Assembly: GCA_021442155.1 (NCBI GenBank)
Contig: CM038228.1
Location: 13,371,179 to 13,435,178, forward strand
Reading direction: 5' to 3'
Source of the DNA: Cymbidium sinense
Lineage: Eukaryota; Streptophyta; Magnoliopsida; Asparagales; Orchidaceae
DNA: 64,000 nucleotides
The notes below the pieces were generated by a model, which was given only the letters and a program-made list of their open reading frames with translations, was not told where the DNA came from and searched no databases. The translations under genes and the position numbers were made by a program. This document shows, in pieces, positions 12,960 to 24,189 of the stretch (within the stretch, counting starts at the first letter, position 1; the number at the start of each line of letters is the position of its first letter).

Positions 12960-14690
12960 GATTTTGAGATGAACCCTGTTGGTTTGCGATGGATCGCACT
13001 GAGTAGGAGCCATGGAGTCCAAGACCTAACTTAGATTTATCAATCTAAAGGGAGAGTCTACTAAATACATAGTGGGACTAGCCAACCAAAGGGATGCATT
13101 TTGATATGCAGTAGCTGTACTAGGAAGAAAGCATAGTAGACTTGCATCCTCCAAAGTAGGGACCAATTGCTGGGGTGATCTATTGGCAAGGCAACAGATT
13201 AAACCCAACCTAGGGTAGAATATTGAGTGAATGCTACTGGGGGACTTAGATCAACTCAGAGATAGTCAAGATTAATTTCATTCTTAGATTTGTTTTGATG
13301 GATTCTGTTGGTTTGTGATGGATCGCACTAAGAAGGAACTTATATCAGTCTAGACCTATCTCAAATTTACTGAACCAAAGGTGGTAGCTTCCCAACCGAT
13401 GGGAGAACTATCTGACCAAAGGAGTGCCTTTTAGTTTGCAATGATCAATTCAAGGGAAGAAAGCTCGGGGACTCACATATTTCTATACAAAAGACCACTA
13501 GGGTGATCGATTGCTTTGGGCAACAAATCGAACTTGACCTAGGGCTGCTCGTCGGTTTGCGATAATCATGCTAAAAAGAATGTGTCATAGTCTTACATCT
13601 TCCAAAGTAGAATGATTATCGGGGTAACCTACTTTTAATCAAAATAGATGGAACCTGACCTAAGGGCGACCATGGAGTGAGTGCCGACCCGATGACTTAT
13701 CTTAACTCAAGTAGTCAGATAATTCCTATAAGGAGTTCTGCTGACACTGCCTTAAAGATATGATGCTTGCTTGGAAAAAAGGGCCCTTTGAGGGTTTGAA
13801 TTCCAAATCCATAAGTGAATTAATTTATTTATTTTGTTTGTTTGTTTATCATGGACCCTATTAGTTTGTGCAGGATCAAACTAAGAAGGAGCTTATATCA
13901 ACCTAGACCTATATCGATTCTTGAATCAAGGAGAATGCATTATCTGAACAAATTCTCCCTCGGGTGGCTACTAAGAAGAGGCTCCAATCCAAAAGTAATC
14001 CGAGTAGTGTCTAAATGGGGTCGCATAGGATGTGATCCAAGTTGAGTGCCCGTAGGGGATGGGGCCATTAAAGGATTAATCTAAAACCCAGGAGAAGATG
14101 ACATGGCTAGTCATATATCCAATAGGTATTTGGTGTTCAACTCAAGGAGAAAGCTCAGAGACTCACATTTTCCAAGAGTGGTGTATCCACTTTTGTCATG
14201 TCACATAACATCAAACCTAGGTGCTTTCAATTTATAATCAGAAAGAAAGCTTGGAGACTCATATCCTTCTATAGCAGAATTGATTGCTACGATAGGCTAT
14301 CTTTGGCTCAACGGGTGCCATCCCACCTAGAGCGACTACTAAGTGAATGCCATTGGGGGACTTATATCAACTCAAATGTAGTCAAGAGGAAAGGAGCCTC
14401 TGGGGGACTTATCCTAAACCTCAAATATACTAGACCAAGTTAGATGATGATGATTAGTTCAAGAAGAAAGCTCGGGGACTCACATCCTCTTAAACAAAAT
14501 TAACATTAGATAGCTTAGTGGATGGGCAGTGAAAACTAACAAGGCGCTCGTTAGTTTGCAATGGTCAAGTTAGGAAGAAAGCGCATGGTCTCACATCTTC
14601 CAAATAAGAGACCACTGGGGTGACATACTAGTGAAGTAGCATGTAGACCCGACCTAGAGCAGTTAATGAGTAGTGCCAAAGGGAGCTTGC
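12960..14690. repeat. Diverged repeats in the 3' region of the Tat element
   Basis: Irregularly spaced repeats of a GGTTTGCGATGGATCGCACT-like word recur near 12979, 13310, 13432, 13552, 13861 and 14567. They are mixed with recurring phrases such as GGGGACTTATATCAACTC and CTCACATCTTCCAAA. No coding potential is supported. Tat/Ogre elements are known to carry such variable tandem repeats between integrase and the 3' LTR. Confidence 0.6.
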
Positions 14691-14749
14691 TCCACATCAA
14701 ATAGGTCGAGACAAAAGATTAGTGTTTATTTTTGTGCATATGTTAAAAG

Positions 14750-15005
14750 TAATAGGATGCCTTTGGGGGACTCTTACACCTACCTTAAACACCCTAGGGG
14801 ATTTTGATGAAGTGGTGCCACGGATGGCAAACATGACTCCCACTAAGAAAGGATGATGCTTGGGTTCTCTCACACCTAATTTAGTTGTACTAATCAGAAA
14901 AGGATGCCTCTTGGGTTCTCTTACACCTATTCTAATAGCACCATGAGATTGTGTTTGTGTTGTGAAAGAGGGATAGGATGCCATTGGGGGACTCCTACAC
15001 CTACC
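14750..15005. repeat. Short tandem repeats after the integrase stop
   Basis: Four diverged repeats, each with AGGATGC, a GGGGGACTC- or GGGTTCTC-like word and ACACCTA, start near 14755, 14850, 14899 and 14973. They lie just downstream of the pol stop codon on the minus strand. Confidence 0.65.
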
Positions 15006-15125
15006 ATAAAGACGTCACGACAAATTCACAAGATAAGCAAGCAACGCTTTAAAAGAAAAAAGATTTTGTTGAAATGGAATCAGATTTTTGTTGATTGATA
15101 GAATTGTTTTCAAACATGATTTATT

Positions 15126-16075
15126 TCATGGGTAATATTTCTTTAGATAGAGCCCATTAATTAGAAGGATCGGGTGTTCCCCTTTATAATCAATAAGCTG
15201 ATAAGATCATCCTTGGTAGGCCTTCTTTATGACATAGGGGCCTTCCCAAGTGGGTTCAAACTTGCCTCCCATCTTTCAATGGGGAACAATTGGTCTCTTT
15301 AGGACTAACACAAGTTCTCTTACTTAGAAAGACCTAGGGTGGACCAGCTTGTTGTGAGATTGAATCATTTTGGCCTTGTACAACTCAGAGTTCTGGCACA
15401 CCCGTAGGTGACTCTCCTTCAAACCTTCAAGCTCTTCTAACCGCAACATGCATTCTGCTCTGTAGTGATCTTGCTACCCAATGCTACTTAGTGATGGGAG
15501 TTTAACTTCTAAAGGTAGAACAACTTCAAACCCATACACTAAGAAAAATGGGGTAGATTGAGTTAGAGTTTGGTATGTGAGGCCCACAAGGCTTCAACCA
15601 ACTGCTCATTCCACTGTCTCTTATTATCGTTAAGAGTCTTCTTCAATATCTGGATGAGAGTTTCATTGAATGCTTCTACTAAGCCATTTGCTCTAAGGTA
15701 GTAGATGGTGGAGTATCTCCAATCTATACCGTATCTTCTGTCGAAGCTGTTGATCTTCATGCTTTTGAATGCAGTACCATTATCAAATATAATTCATCGA
15801 GGCACCCAAAACCTATATATGATATGGTTCCTAAAAAACTGAAGCACATGCTGAGCTATAACCTCTCTGAGTGGGATGGCTTCCACCCACTTAGAAAAGT
15901 AGTCAGTGGCAGCTAAGATGAATCGGTGCCCCTTAGAAGAAGGAGAATCGATCGGACCCATAATGTCGGTACCCCAACACTTGAATGACCATGAGGCCAA
16001 TAAGGGTGTAGAATGTTGGGTGGTTGGTGGAGGACCACCGTGCACGACCGATGTTATCTCTAGTCCATGCAGTAA
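15126..16075 (-). pseudogene. Integrase of the Tat-type polyprotein, broken
   Basis: Integrase inserts the cDNA copy into host DNA. Core motifs are readable: WGTDIMGP followed by ATDYFSKWVEAIPLREV (15794-16045), then IIFDNGTAF, then ANGLVEAFNETL (15563-15800). The three acidic residues of the DDE triad are visible, with 35 residues between the second Asp and the Glu, the usual spacing. A stop codon just after WVPR separates the first and second Asp. The C-terminal domain continues to 15126, with GGKFEPTWEGPYVIKKAYQ, one stop, and LIDYKGEHP, and ends KKYYP followed by TGA (15126-15128). That is a normal end for this family. The N-terminal zinc-binding part near 16050-16250 is barely recognisable. 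The domain call is certain; activity is excluded by the breaks. Confidence 0.88.
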
Positions 16076-16607
16076 TCATTGAAGGCTAGTAGTATCCTAG
16101 TATCTTGATCTTCATCTTCATCTTTGGACCCAATTGCTGTGCTCCTTATAGACCTGAATGTACGTCGGTTATAATGTCATGGGTTTGTGTTTGTCTAAAT
16201 AGCATAATGACATTTGGTCACCGTGATTGGTGCCATCAACAAAGCATAGAGAGCTCTCTATTTCACTAATGGCTTGTGACTTTTCTTGAGATAGTTTGCT
16301 CGATGTTAAAATAATCTATGAGCAGTTGCCTCCAATCAGGTTCTTGTCCTATAGGCAGCGACAACCTCCCTTTCAGAGAAAGTCTCTCAATGAGTTCAAC
16401 ATCAATAAGGGATATGACTCTATTTTGGACCCTTATTGAAATGGACTCATCTTTTGGTTGCCAATTCTTTGGCAAGTTTAAAAAGCATCTTGCATTTTCT
16501 TTCGGGAACCTTGTAGATAGTGACTTCAGGAATTTGGGCCAACAACTTCATGGTATACTCGTGGTAATGATGAAGTTTGAGTTTGAGAATCTTATAGGAC
16601 CCAACAA
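16076..16607 (-). pseudogene. Spacer between second RNase H and integrase
   Basis: The best stretch is a 69-residue reading frame at 16266-16475 containing EPDWRQLLIDYF, which resembles the conserved DWR..IIDY spacer before integrase in plant Tat polyproteins. Upstream, AQIPEV and an ERKCKMLFKLAKEL-like stretch (about 16480-16560) resemble the usual NxxADALAKLA region. There are several frame changes. It has no separate function of its own. Confidence 0.6.
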
Positions 16608-16895
16608 TCTAGTTAATGACCAACTGAGAATCCCCAAAGATGTTGATGCTCTTGACACTGATAGTGATGGCTAACTCCAGACCAATCAAAGCCTCATACT
16701 CAGCTTCATTGTTGGTGCAAAGGTTGGAAAGATAGTATGAGAATCTCATCACATTATAGTCTGGAGTTAGGAGAACTAATCCTACCCCTGGCTTTCCTGG
16801 AAGAGTAGATTGCGGTGCATCCCCTTTGTGAAAAGAAGCTACACCATCAAAATATATCTCCCATCGGTGATTGGCAGCCTCCCCTAAGTTCATGA
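16608..16895 (-). pseudogene. Second (archaeal-type) RNase H domain of the Tat polyprotein
   Basis: A 94-residue frame begins WEIYFDGVASF, continues with GVGLVLLTPDYNV and CTNNEAEYEALIGLELA, and ends NIFGDSQLVIN. The catalytic residues are visible: Asp in FDG, Glu in NEAEYEAL and Asp in GDSQLV. It lies between a first RNase H (16900-17330) and integrase, which is the layout of the additional RNase H in the Tat branch. This is the best-preserved domain of the element and has no internal stop, but it is joined to broken domains on both sides. RNase H removes the RNA strand of RNA:DNA hybrids during reverse transcription. Confidence 0.88.
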
Positions 16896-17330
16896 TTTGT
16901 TCATCAGAAAGATCATCACTAAGCGGAGAATCAACATGAAGTGGGTGTGCTGCTAAGAAATCAGCTAGTTCTTATCCTTTACCACACGGAGGGGTACGAA
17001 TGTGATATCAAACTGTGAGAGAATCATGGACCATCATGCCAAATATCCGAATAGTGTTGGCCATCTCATGAGATACTGCAGTAGATTGGTTCTGGAGATC
17101 AAGTTCACCTTATGAGAAAGCATGTAGTGCTGTAGCTTTTGGGAAGCAAAGATCAAAGCTAGGCAATGTTTCTCAATAGGTGGGTAGTTCACTTCAGTAG
17201 GGATCAAATGATGGCTGAGGTAGTATAGAGCATTGTCCTTCCCTTCATCATTGGGCTAACAAAACAAGAGTCATCAATCATGCGGTGTAGAGGATGAGTG
17301 TCGCCTAGATATGGCTAGAAGCGGCTTCAC
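16896..17330 (-). pseudogene. First RNase H domain and connection of the Tat polyprotein
   Basis: Readable blocks are KDNALYYLSHHLIPTEVNY followed by PPIEKHCLALIFASQKL, then HYMLSHKVNLISRTN, then YLMRWPTLFGYL (about 17041-17280). These are the classic order for the RT-attached RNase H of plant Ty3/gypsy elements. A TAG stop precedes the PNDEGKDNA block. Further downstream, ELADFLAAHPLH-like residues lead into the second RNase H. Position and motifs are clear. The catalytic residues of this copy cannot all be located because of frame breaks. Confidence 0.82.
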
Positions 17331-18380
17331 CAAATACTGCTTGATGTCTTCAAAGGTATGCTGACACTTATCATCCCACTTGAACTTGGCATCCTTTTTG
17401 ACAAGTGCTAAAAATGGCTTGCATCTCCCCGATAGGTTGGAGATAAAGCATCTTAAATATGTCAGGCATCCTTGAAGGATCTAAGTTAAGTTAAAATCTT
17501 AGGAGGTGGCATTTCTAAGATAGCTTTGATCTTTTCTGGATCTATTTCTATTCTATAATGTCGAACAACAAACCTAAGGAATTTCCTCAAAGCTACTCCG
17601 AATGCACACTTCAGGAGATTCATTTTGAGGTTATATTGTCATAACAATTCGAAAATTACTCTCAAGTCAAAGAGATGGTCTTCCTTTTCTCTACACTTGA
17701 CTACTTGATCATCAATGTAGCACTCAGCCTGATGATGGATGAGTTTATTGAAGATTTGAGTCATGGCCCAGTGGTATATAGCACCAGCATTTTAAGGCTG
17801 AAAGGCATGGCATTATAACAAAAGATTTTGATCGGGGTTTGGAAAGTAGTGTTTCTTTCATCTTCAGGAGACATCTTGATTTGGTTGTTGCCAGATGACC
17901 CATCCATGAAAGAAAAAATTGCATGAGATGAGGCAATGTCCACCATTAATTCTGGTATAGGAAGAGGAAACTCATCCTTAGGACATGCCTTTATTTAAGT
18001 CTTGATGATAAATGTGAATTTGGCCATTCTTCTTCTTAACTGGTATGACACTGGCTAACCAAGTAGGATAGTTTTTTTCCTGATGAAATTAGCATCGATC
18101 AATTTCTTGACTTTACAAATGACCTGTTGTTCGATTTCTAATCACTTGCATCTAGAAGCTTGCTTAATAGGGGTAACATTAAGATCTTTTACTAGCTTGT
18201 GGACTGCTACGTTAGGAGATAATTTAGGAATCTCTTCATAACTCCATGTGAAGCAGTCTTTAAACTCAGTCAATAGCCTAACTAAGTCATTGGTTTCTTC
18301 TTCATTCGAAGCGATGTATGTCGGTGGATTTTCTTCTATCCGAGGTTGATTTCTTTAAGCTTGTCAATTGAATGAATCTC
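17331..18380 (-). pseudogene. Reverse transcriptase of the Tat polyprotein, frameshifted
   Basis: Blocks run down the minus strand in family order: LIDANFIRKK and PVKKKNGQIHIYHQDLN (about 18000-18110), HAIFSFMDGSSGNNQIKMSP with TPIKIFCYNAMPFSLK (17761-17946), the catalytic box CYIDDQVVKCREKEDHLFDL with YIDD at 17708-17719, LKMNLLKCAFGV (about 17600), and KFKWDDKCQHTFEDIKQYL (about 17340-17400). YIDD is the active-site form expected of gypsy RTs. At least one frameshift (near 17760) and several stops break the frame. Upstream, 18120-18380 is too diverged to assign. Confidence 0.88.
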
Positions 18381-19229
18381 CTCTTCAAATTGGTGGTGTC
18401 TCTTTTTTGGAGATCATCGAATCATCACGAGGTTTCTAAACACACATTCTCATAAGAGTTGATTTTGTGTGAAAAGAACCTATCAGACTCCAAATGGTTG
18501 GTAACAACTAAGCAGTAATCGTCATCATCGACCAAACCTACTGTACCAAATCCTAGTCCTGCTCTTGATTGTGCTTTCATGCCTGTATTATTCCATAGCT
18601 TTTGAAAGTACTCTTACCTGTGTTTGGACCATGTATGAGGAACTAAACCTTTTTGTGTAAGATTATGAATACAAGGAGAGTAAAAGTCAAATGGTAATTC
18701 TATTAATTCTTAAAATGTATCCTCCTCAAGTTCTACATCAACTTCAAGACTTGAGGATGATGATCCCAAAAAGAATCTCTTCAACTTCATGTCATTGGAA
18801 GACTTAGGGACTTCTTAACCACTAAACCTTCAACTTTCTGAGATGTAAGTGAGGTTAGAGCTAAGGTTCCCAACTGCTGCATAATAGTCTCACATAAACC
18901 TGATTCGAATACTTTGCTTTGTCTAGAGGCCCAGTCTTCATCTCTTTCTGGATCAAAAGTCACCTCTAATAGAACCTACTGAGAGAGGTTGGCTGGTATA
19001 CTAATCACATTAGACTCATCCTCTAAGCTGGATTAGTCTATATGAATAGTAAGGGTACTCCTATGAACTAGAACATGACCTCTGTTGGTGATGGCTAACA
19101 GAGGGTCTTCCACCTCTATGCCTTTACCTCTGCCTGGTGGAGGTCATCTTACCCACATGTCCATATGATGAAATGAACTATGGGTGGAAGATATGCAAAT
19201 CTATTTGTTCTTCAATTCCCCTTTCTTGT
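18381..19229 (-). other. Low-similarity stretch between protease and RT
   Basis: This region lies inside the polyprotein locus, between the readable protease and RT blocks. I see only short open stretches with no motif I can name. It is probably the diverged protease-RT connector of the same element. Confidence 0.4.
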
Positions 19230-19990
19230 TCACTTGGATTTTTATTTTTATTTTTTTTCTTTTATATTTTCTTTTTCTTTATTTTCTTTTACTTTTGTGT
19301 TTGAATTTGAATTTAGTCTGAGTTTACGAGAAAAGGTTTTTTGAGGAAGATAGTATGTCACATCTTTATAAATCTCAACCTCTCTGACTGAGAATGGCTT
19401 TTCATCTCCATTGATATGGTATTTAATCCTATCTTTTCTGAACTTGATGCACTGATGGAGGGAGGATAGAATTATCTTATTTTAATGTATCCAAGGTCTG
19501 CCAAGCAAAATAGTGAACAAAGTATTCAAATCAATGATGTAAAACTTATCTTCAGTCTTCCAGTCACCTATCTCCAAAGGTTACACTATGGAACCTAAAT
19601 CCTGCTCACCTTGTTCATTGAATCCTCTCAACATCATCTGATCTCCTCAAAGTGTGGAGATGTCAATCCTCAAATAGGCAAGGGTCTTTAGACTCATAAT
19701 ATTCACCGATGCACCCAGAACCACGAGAACTCAGATAGCAACACGCCCATGTCGTGTGATGTAGGGGCGTTATGCTTTAAGTCCCCCAGAAGAAGGTCTT
19801 CATCTATGAAAGTGATCCACTGGGTTTGTTTTGTGTAATGTGCCTCCTCACCTATATAGTAAGTTGAGCTAGGCATATCTTAGGATCAAGGAGAGCCTTG
19901 ATTAATGATTCTCTCATCTCTTTGGATAAGACAAGGGCATCATATATGCTTAGCTTAGATGATAACTTTCTTGGATGAGAGAGGACATTA
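19230..19990 (-). pseudogene. Retroviral-type aspartic protease region of the Tat polyprotein
   Basis: On the minus strand the order is ALVLSKEMRESLIKALLDP (about 19880-19960), the active-site region LGASVNIMSLKTLAYL (GAS at about 19706-19717), MMLRGFNEQGEQDLGSI, and FTILLGRPWIH (19491-19514). The last is the hallmark end of plant gypsy proteases. The Asp expected just before the Gly of the active site reads as Leu here, and three in-frame stops occur nearby, so the enzyme is inactive. Downstream is a lysine/glutamate-rich low-complexity tail (19230-19330). The protease normally cleaves the gag-pol precursor. Confidence 0.75.
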
Positions 19991-20004
19991 TAGTCCACCT
20001 TGGG

Positions 20005-20640
20005 CTAGTCCTCCATAAGCATATCCATGGGTGGAGCATCTTGTGGAGGGGCTTCTTGATCCTCTATACCAATGACTTGTTTCCCTCTAACTTGAGGTGC
20101 TGCCCTAGGAGGTAGAACTTTGCCACTATGGAAGTTGACTTCGGTGATCTCTTGTGGAAAGGTAATGAAAGATTTTACCTGCACATCAGACTCACCTACA
20201 GCTTCTCCTATGAGACCCTCTGAATTAGATGATTCCCAATCTATCTCAAGAGGTGAACCCGTAGTATTCAAAGTAGTAAAGTCCAATTCTAAATCAGAAA
20301 GAGGAAGATTGAAATTGATATAGTTATTTTGACTTAAAGAGTTATCATTAAGAATATAAGTAGACAACCCATCAGAAGTGACATAGATGTAATTCAAGCT
20401 AGCTTTATTCTTCAATTTCTTGGATTTTTTAGAAGGTACAAATTAGAAATCAAGTAAAGTGAGTGGGATAAGAGATTTGATGCCCTTATTCATTGATACA
20501 AGAGTTCTATTAGTAGAAGAAGAAAAACTACCTGAAGTTGAGGAAGTAATTGATGTGGCAGATGCAACGGTAGGATGGAGGTTGGACTCAATCGGTGGTT
20601 GTGCTACTGGTTATCCTAGGCTAACACATGCTACTGATGC
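20005..20640 (-). pseudogene. Gag-protease linker, no recognisable domain
   Basis: An open stretch of 136 codons (20005-20415) is rich in acidic residues, Asn and Ser, with a Pro/Ala-rich end. It sits in phase with nothing complete but lies between gag and protease. In Tat polyproteins this interval is usually disordered and poorly conserved. I take it as part of the same gag-pol remnant rather than a separate gene. Confidence 0.5.
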
Positions 20641-22080
20641 TACTGCTACTGTTGAACTACCCCCATTCCCCGAGTTGGCACTAACAACTTGCAAACCTTC
20701 CTTGATGTTGGAGGTTTGGTACTCGAGCACAAGGAAAGTTTCTTGATCTTCTGGATGATCTTTTTAAAGGTTTTGGATAAAGAAATATCCCAACCTTCTT
20801 TAGTTTTGGAAGGATCACATGTATCCCCAAGGATTACCCTAATGGAACTAGATGGTTATTCCATAAGGTATTCCTTTGGGATAACTACAACAATCTTGAA
20901 GCTATGTTCAAGCCAATCCTTAAATATGAAGCAACCCTCCAAAACATGGCCTAGCATATGGTGGTAGGGGTAAAATTTTGGATCATGACTTTTGCCTAAT
21001 TCCTCCGGTCTCCTAGACTTAGGTAGCTAAAAATCAGGCTTCTTTAAGAGATTCTTAAAGATCTTCCTGATTACCTCCCTCTTAAATGAATAAGGTTTGT
21101 TAAGCTTATCTAAAAGAGTAGGTAGACCATGGCTACCTGGTGGCGGGTATGTGTGCTGCTGCTGCTACTGGTATGGCTGAGGCAATGGTGCTAGCCTTGG
21201 AGGCTACTGTGGAGGCCGATAAGGTTGCCTCGATGGTGGTAAAAGAGGTGGAAGTGAAGGCTGCTGAGGTCGTGGTCTCTTGGACTGATCTCTAGCTGAT
21301 TGCTTCCCCTTATCTACCACTGTCACTGCTCCTAATTTCTTCTCATAGACCTTCTATGGCTTTTCTTTGGGTAGTTGGTATTGAAAAGGCAACTGTTTGG
21401 CCTCTCTTTGTAGACTAGCTGCCTTATTGATTAACTTCTCAAATATTTTGATAGTGAAGCCCTTAAGTATAAAGGCGATTGAGCCGTGGATATTCTTCAG
21501 AAAAATCTTAATGGCATCTTAAATAGCTGCGGCTCACATTTCATACTCAGGTTACACCATCGGAGAATATAATCAATAAGGGAATCACCTAGGTGTTGTT
21601 GTGCTACAATAAGATCACATACAGTAACCCTTTGCTGAGCTCCAGCAAACCTCTTGATAAGAGTTTATCCAACTCAGCAAATATCTTTACTGAATTATTA
21701 GGAAGTTCATCATACCAATCAAAAGAAATCCCTGCTAGGCTACTAATGAAGAGGCAGAATAGCAAAGCAATGTTGCAACAACTGGCCTTGAAGTGTGCAA
21801 TATGCTGCCTTGGTTTCCACTACCATCATAGCTCTTGAAGGAAGGTGGCACAAAACCCTTAGGATATTGGATTGCATCAAATTCCTCTCGGTAGGGTCTA
21901 GCCTTTGGAACTGATGAACCTCCCTGAGCTTGAGCCAACGCTTCCTTCACTTGCTGCTCAACCATGGATCTGATGTCTTTCTCTTGTATGGAGGTACTTT
22001 CCACTACCTTCCTATAAATGCTAGTGCTACCTTTCTCAATGGGAGCTAAGGTCTTGGCTAGGTCCAAGACATGCACTAAC
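20641..22080 (-). pseudogene. Gag of the Tat-type element, broken
   Basis: Gag forms the virus-like particle that packages element RNA. The best blocks are FDAIQYPKGFVPPSFKSYDG (21735-21900), LINKAASLQREAKQLPFQ (about 21380-21430), KGKQSARDQSKRPRPQQP with a Pro-rich stretch (about 21230-21310), and the zinc-finger-like YPYHHMLGHVLEGCFIFKDW at about 20920-20979. In relatives the last motif starts with Cys; here that residue reads Tyr, so metal binding would be lost. Several frame changes and stops separate the blocks. The N-terminal part up to 22076 carries a heptad-like VEQQVKEALAQAQGG stretch. Confidence 0.8.
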
Positions 22081-23850
22081 TCGGCACTACTATCGGTTGT
22101 AGGATGAAGCTTCGGGCTTATTTTTGAAAGTCTTGGCTAATAAGTCCTCTAGCTGCCTCACCATCCTATCTATCTGCACATCTTTTTGCTTCAACTAATA
22201 TCAAAGGTGTTGGGCTGATTGGGCTATATCTTCCTGATCAATCTCATCACATTCCATGGCTGACTACTCATTGAGGAGAGATCCCCTGGTATCTACCATA
22301 TAGACCCCAGCTGAGTCTCCCAACAAACCATCTTCATTGGGATCGAAGCTGACATTCTCCTCATCTGACTAACCATACCCAAAAATTTCCTTCTTCTCTA
22401 CAAGATAATGTGCAACTATCTCCTTAAGAGAACAATCAATCTGAACAGGCATGAATGATTTTGGCTAATCGGTGTGATCACTGTCATGTACTGAGAGGCA
22501 CTGGACCTTACCTGTTGCTGGAGAGTCAATCCTATGAGGATTGTACTCACTAGAAGAGACACACTCGTGACTGCCACTAACTATGAAAGGGGTGTCATTC
22601 CTAAGAGGTTCTACTATCATTGGTGTGGCTGGACTATCATCTGCTCCCTCTATAATAGCTGCTACCATCTCCATGTCCTATCGAACTGGTGGAGTTGGTG
22701 AAGGGACGACCACTATGCTTCGGGGTCGCCACTTCCTCTACACCACCACTAGGGCAGAAGGTCGAGCAGGGGAGTTCGACCTCATCATAGTAGGTGGTGT
22801 AGATGGAGTAGGATCCTTCGGCCATAGCCAGATCACCAACGGGGTATGCTTCTGCCCGAATATGGCCTTCATGTCCTTTGATGGAACTAAAAATGTTGTG
22901 ATGTAGACAAGTGATGACGGACTGGGGGTAGAGCATTGTGGTGGAGACACCACGACTCTCATGAGCAGAGCTATCTCCTTGATGGTGGTCCAAGTAAGTA
23001 GGATTATATATATTGGCAGGCGTCTTGAGCTAGAAAATCGATGAGTCGAGCTACACCTCGATTGAACCTCCATCTCTCCCTACTGGTAATATGAACAGAT
23101 GTATGGGCCTCTCTGGCCCTTTCCTGTTGCACATGCTTCCCCACATTACGGGGGATGATGGATCTCAAATCAAATTAAACTTCAGACTTAGAATGTCATA
23201 AGCTCATGGCGGCGTAAGGCGATCGAGGTCGCATGACTTCCTACTCTAAATGCGAGTCTTGAACCACGGCGGTGAAGAATGAATCCTCCCAACATCCTCT
23301 ATCTAACAGAGAGGATGAAACTGGTTCTTTGTAACGGCGGTGATCAAAGTAGGTACCTCCTGTACTACTGACCGCATAGCATCCTCCATCTCCCTGGCAA
23401 TCCTAGTATGATACCACTTGATCATGAAGTTTTTATTTCTCCTCTTTATCCAGGGAGGATGAGTAGAGTAAGAACTAGATTCAACCTCAAAGGTTGGGGA
23501 GGCAATCTCTGGAATTAGAGGAGCCTTACCCTTAGAGGGTGCCAAAGAGTGGGTGCTAGCCCTTACTGGGGCAACACGAGAAACCACAGGCGTGCGGTAC
23601 TATCACTACGATATTGGTGGGACTTTCCGCTTTCCTCTTTAATGAGGTCAGTCGATGGTAAATTGATTTGGATGGTGACTTCTTCCCTTCCAGTCTGGAC
23701 ATTTGTGAGGGGAGTGCCCTCTAGTGATCTTCACTCCTCAAATCCTCTCCGAAATGGATAAGGTGGGCATGATCAGCTCGGGGGAGGTTGGTCTGATCCA
23801 AGGCCAAGTCCATGCTATGTGGGAAATTGAACACAAACTTCTGTGAGCCT
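22081..23850 (-). other. Probable gag N-terminus or leader, uncertain
   Basis: Several overlapping open stretches of 60-118 codons occur on both strands (for example 22637-22993 and 23303-23587 on the minus strand). The latter contains IKWYHTRIAREMEDAMRSVV. GC content is higher here than in surrounding DNA. I recognise no domain. Position upstream of gag on the minus strand suggests the diverged N-terminal gag or 5' leader of the Tat element. Confidence 0.4.
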
Positions 23851-24189
23851 ATCATTTCTAGTCAACTGCAAAAATTGAAAGACAAAATTATAGCTGTAAC
23901 TGTGACTGATGCTGAGAATCTGCAATATAGGAAATGAACTTGGATCAGATTTCTATTTTTGTTAATTTTTGAATTTGAATTTAGAATTTAAATCCACATC
24001 CAACATCTTGGAAGTGTTAAGTGGGGTTCAAATGGATTAGAGAAGATTTAGAAATTTGATTGAAAAGAGGAATTTTGAACATGAATCCAACTTCAACAAA
24101 TTAGCTTATGTTGAAAAATGGATTCAAATATTTTTAGAAGGATGCTTCCATAGGTTCATCATTGTTTGAATTTAGATTTTGATTTGAGG
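23851..24189. other. AT-rich stretch before the hairpin array
   Basis: No gene or repeat is recognised. On the minus strand it lies between the hairpin array and gag. No convincing primer binding site was found here. Confidence 0.4.

Noticed and set aside
16318..16674. Plus-strand 118-codon frame
   Set aside because: It overlaps the minus-strand spacer and RNase H region of the Tat polyprotein and is an antisense shadow.
20005..20415. 136-codon frame as an independent gene
   Set aside because: It sits between gag and protease blocks of the same minus-strand polyprotein and has linker-like composition.
22583..22906. Plus-strand 107-codon frame
   Set aside because: Antisense to the 5' part of the retroelement, with no recognisable domain.
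22465..23073. Overlapping open frames of about 70-118 codons on both strands
   Set aside because: No domain is recognised, strands overlap, and the region is the GC-richer 5' part of the Tat element. They were treated as gag N-terminus or leader only.
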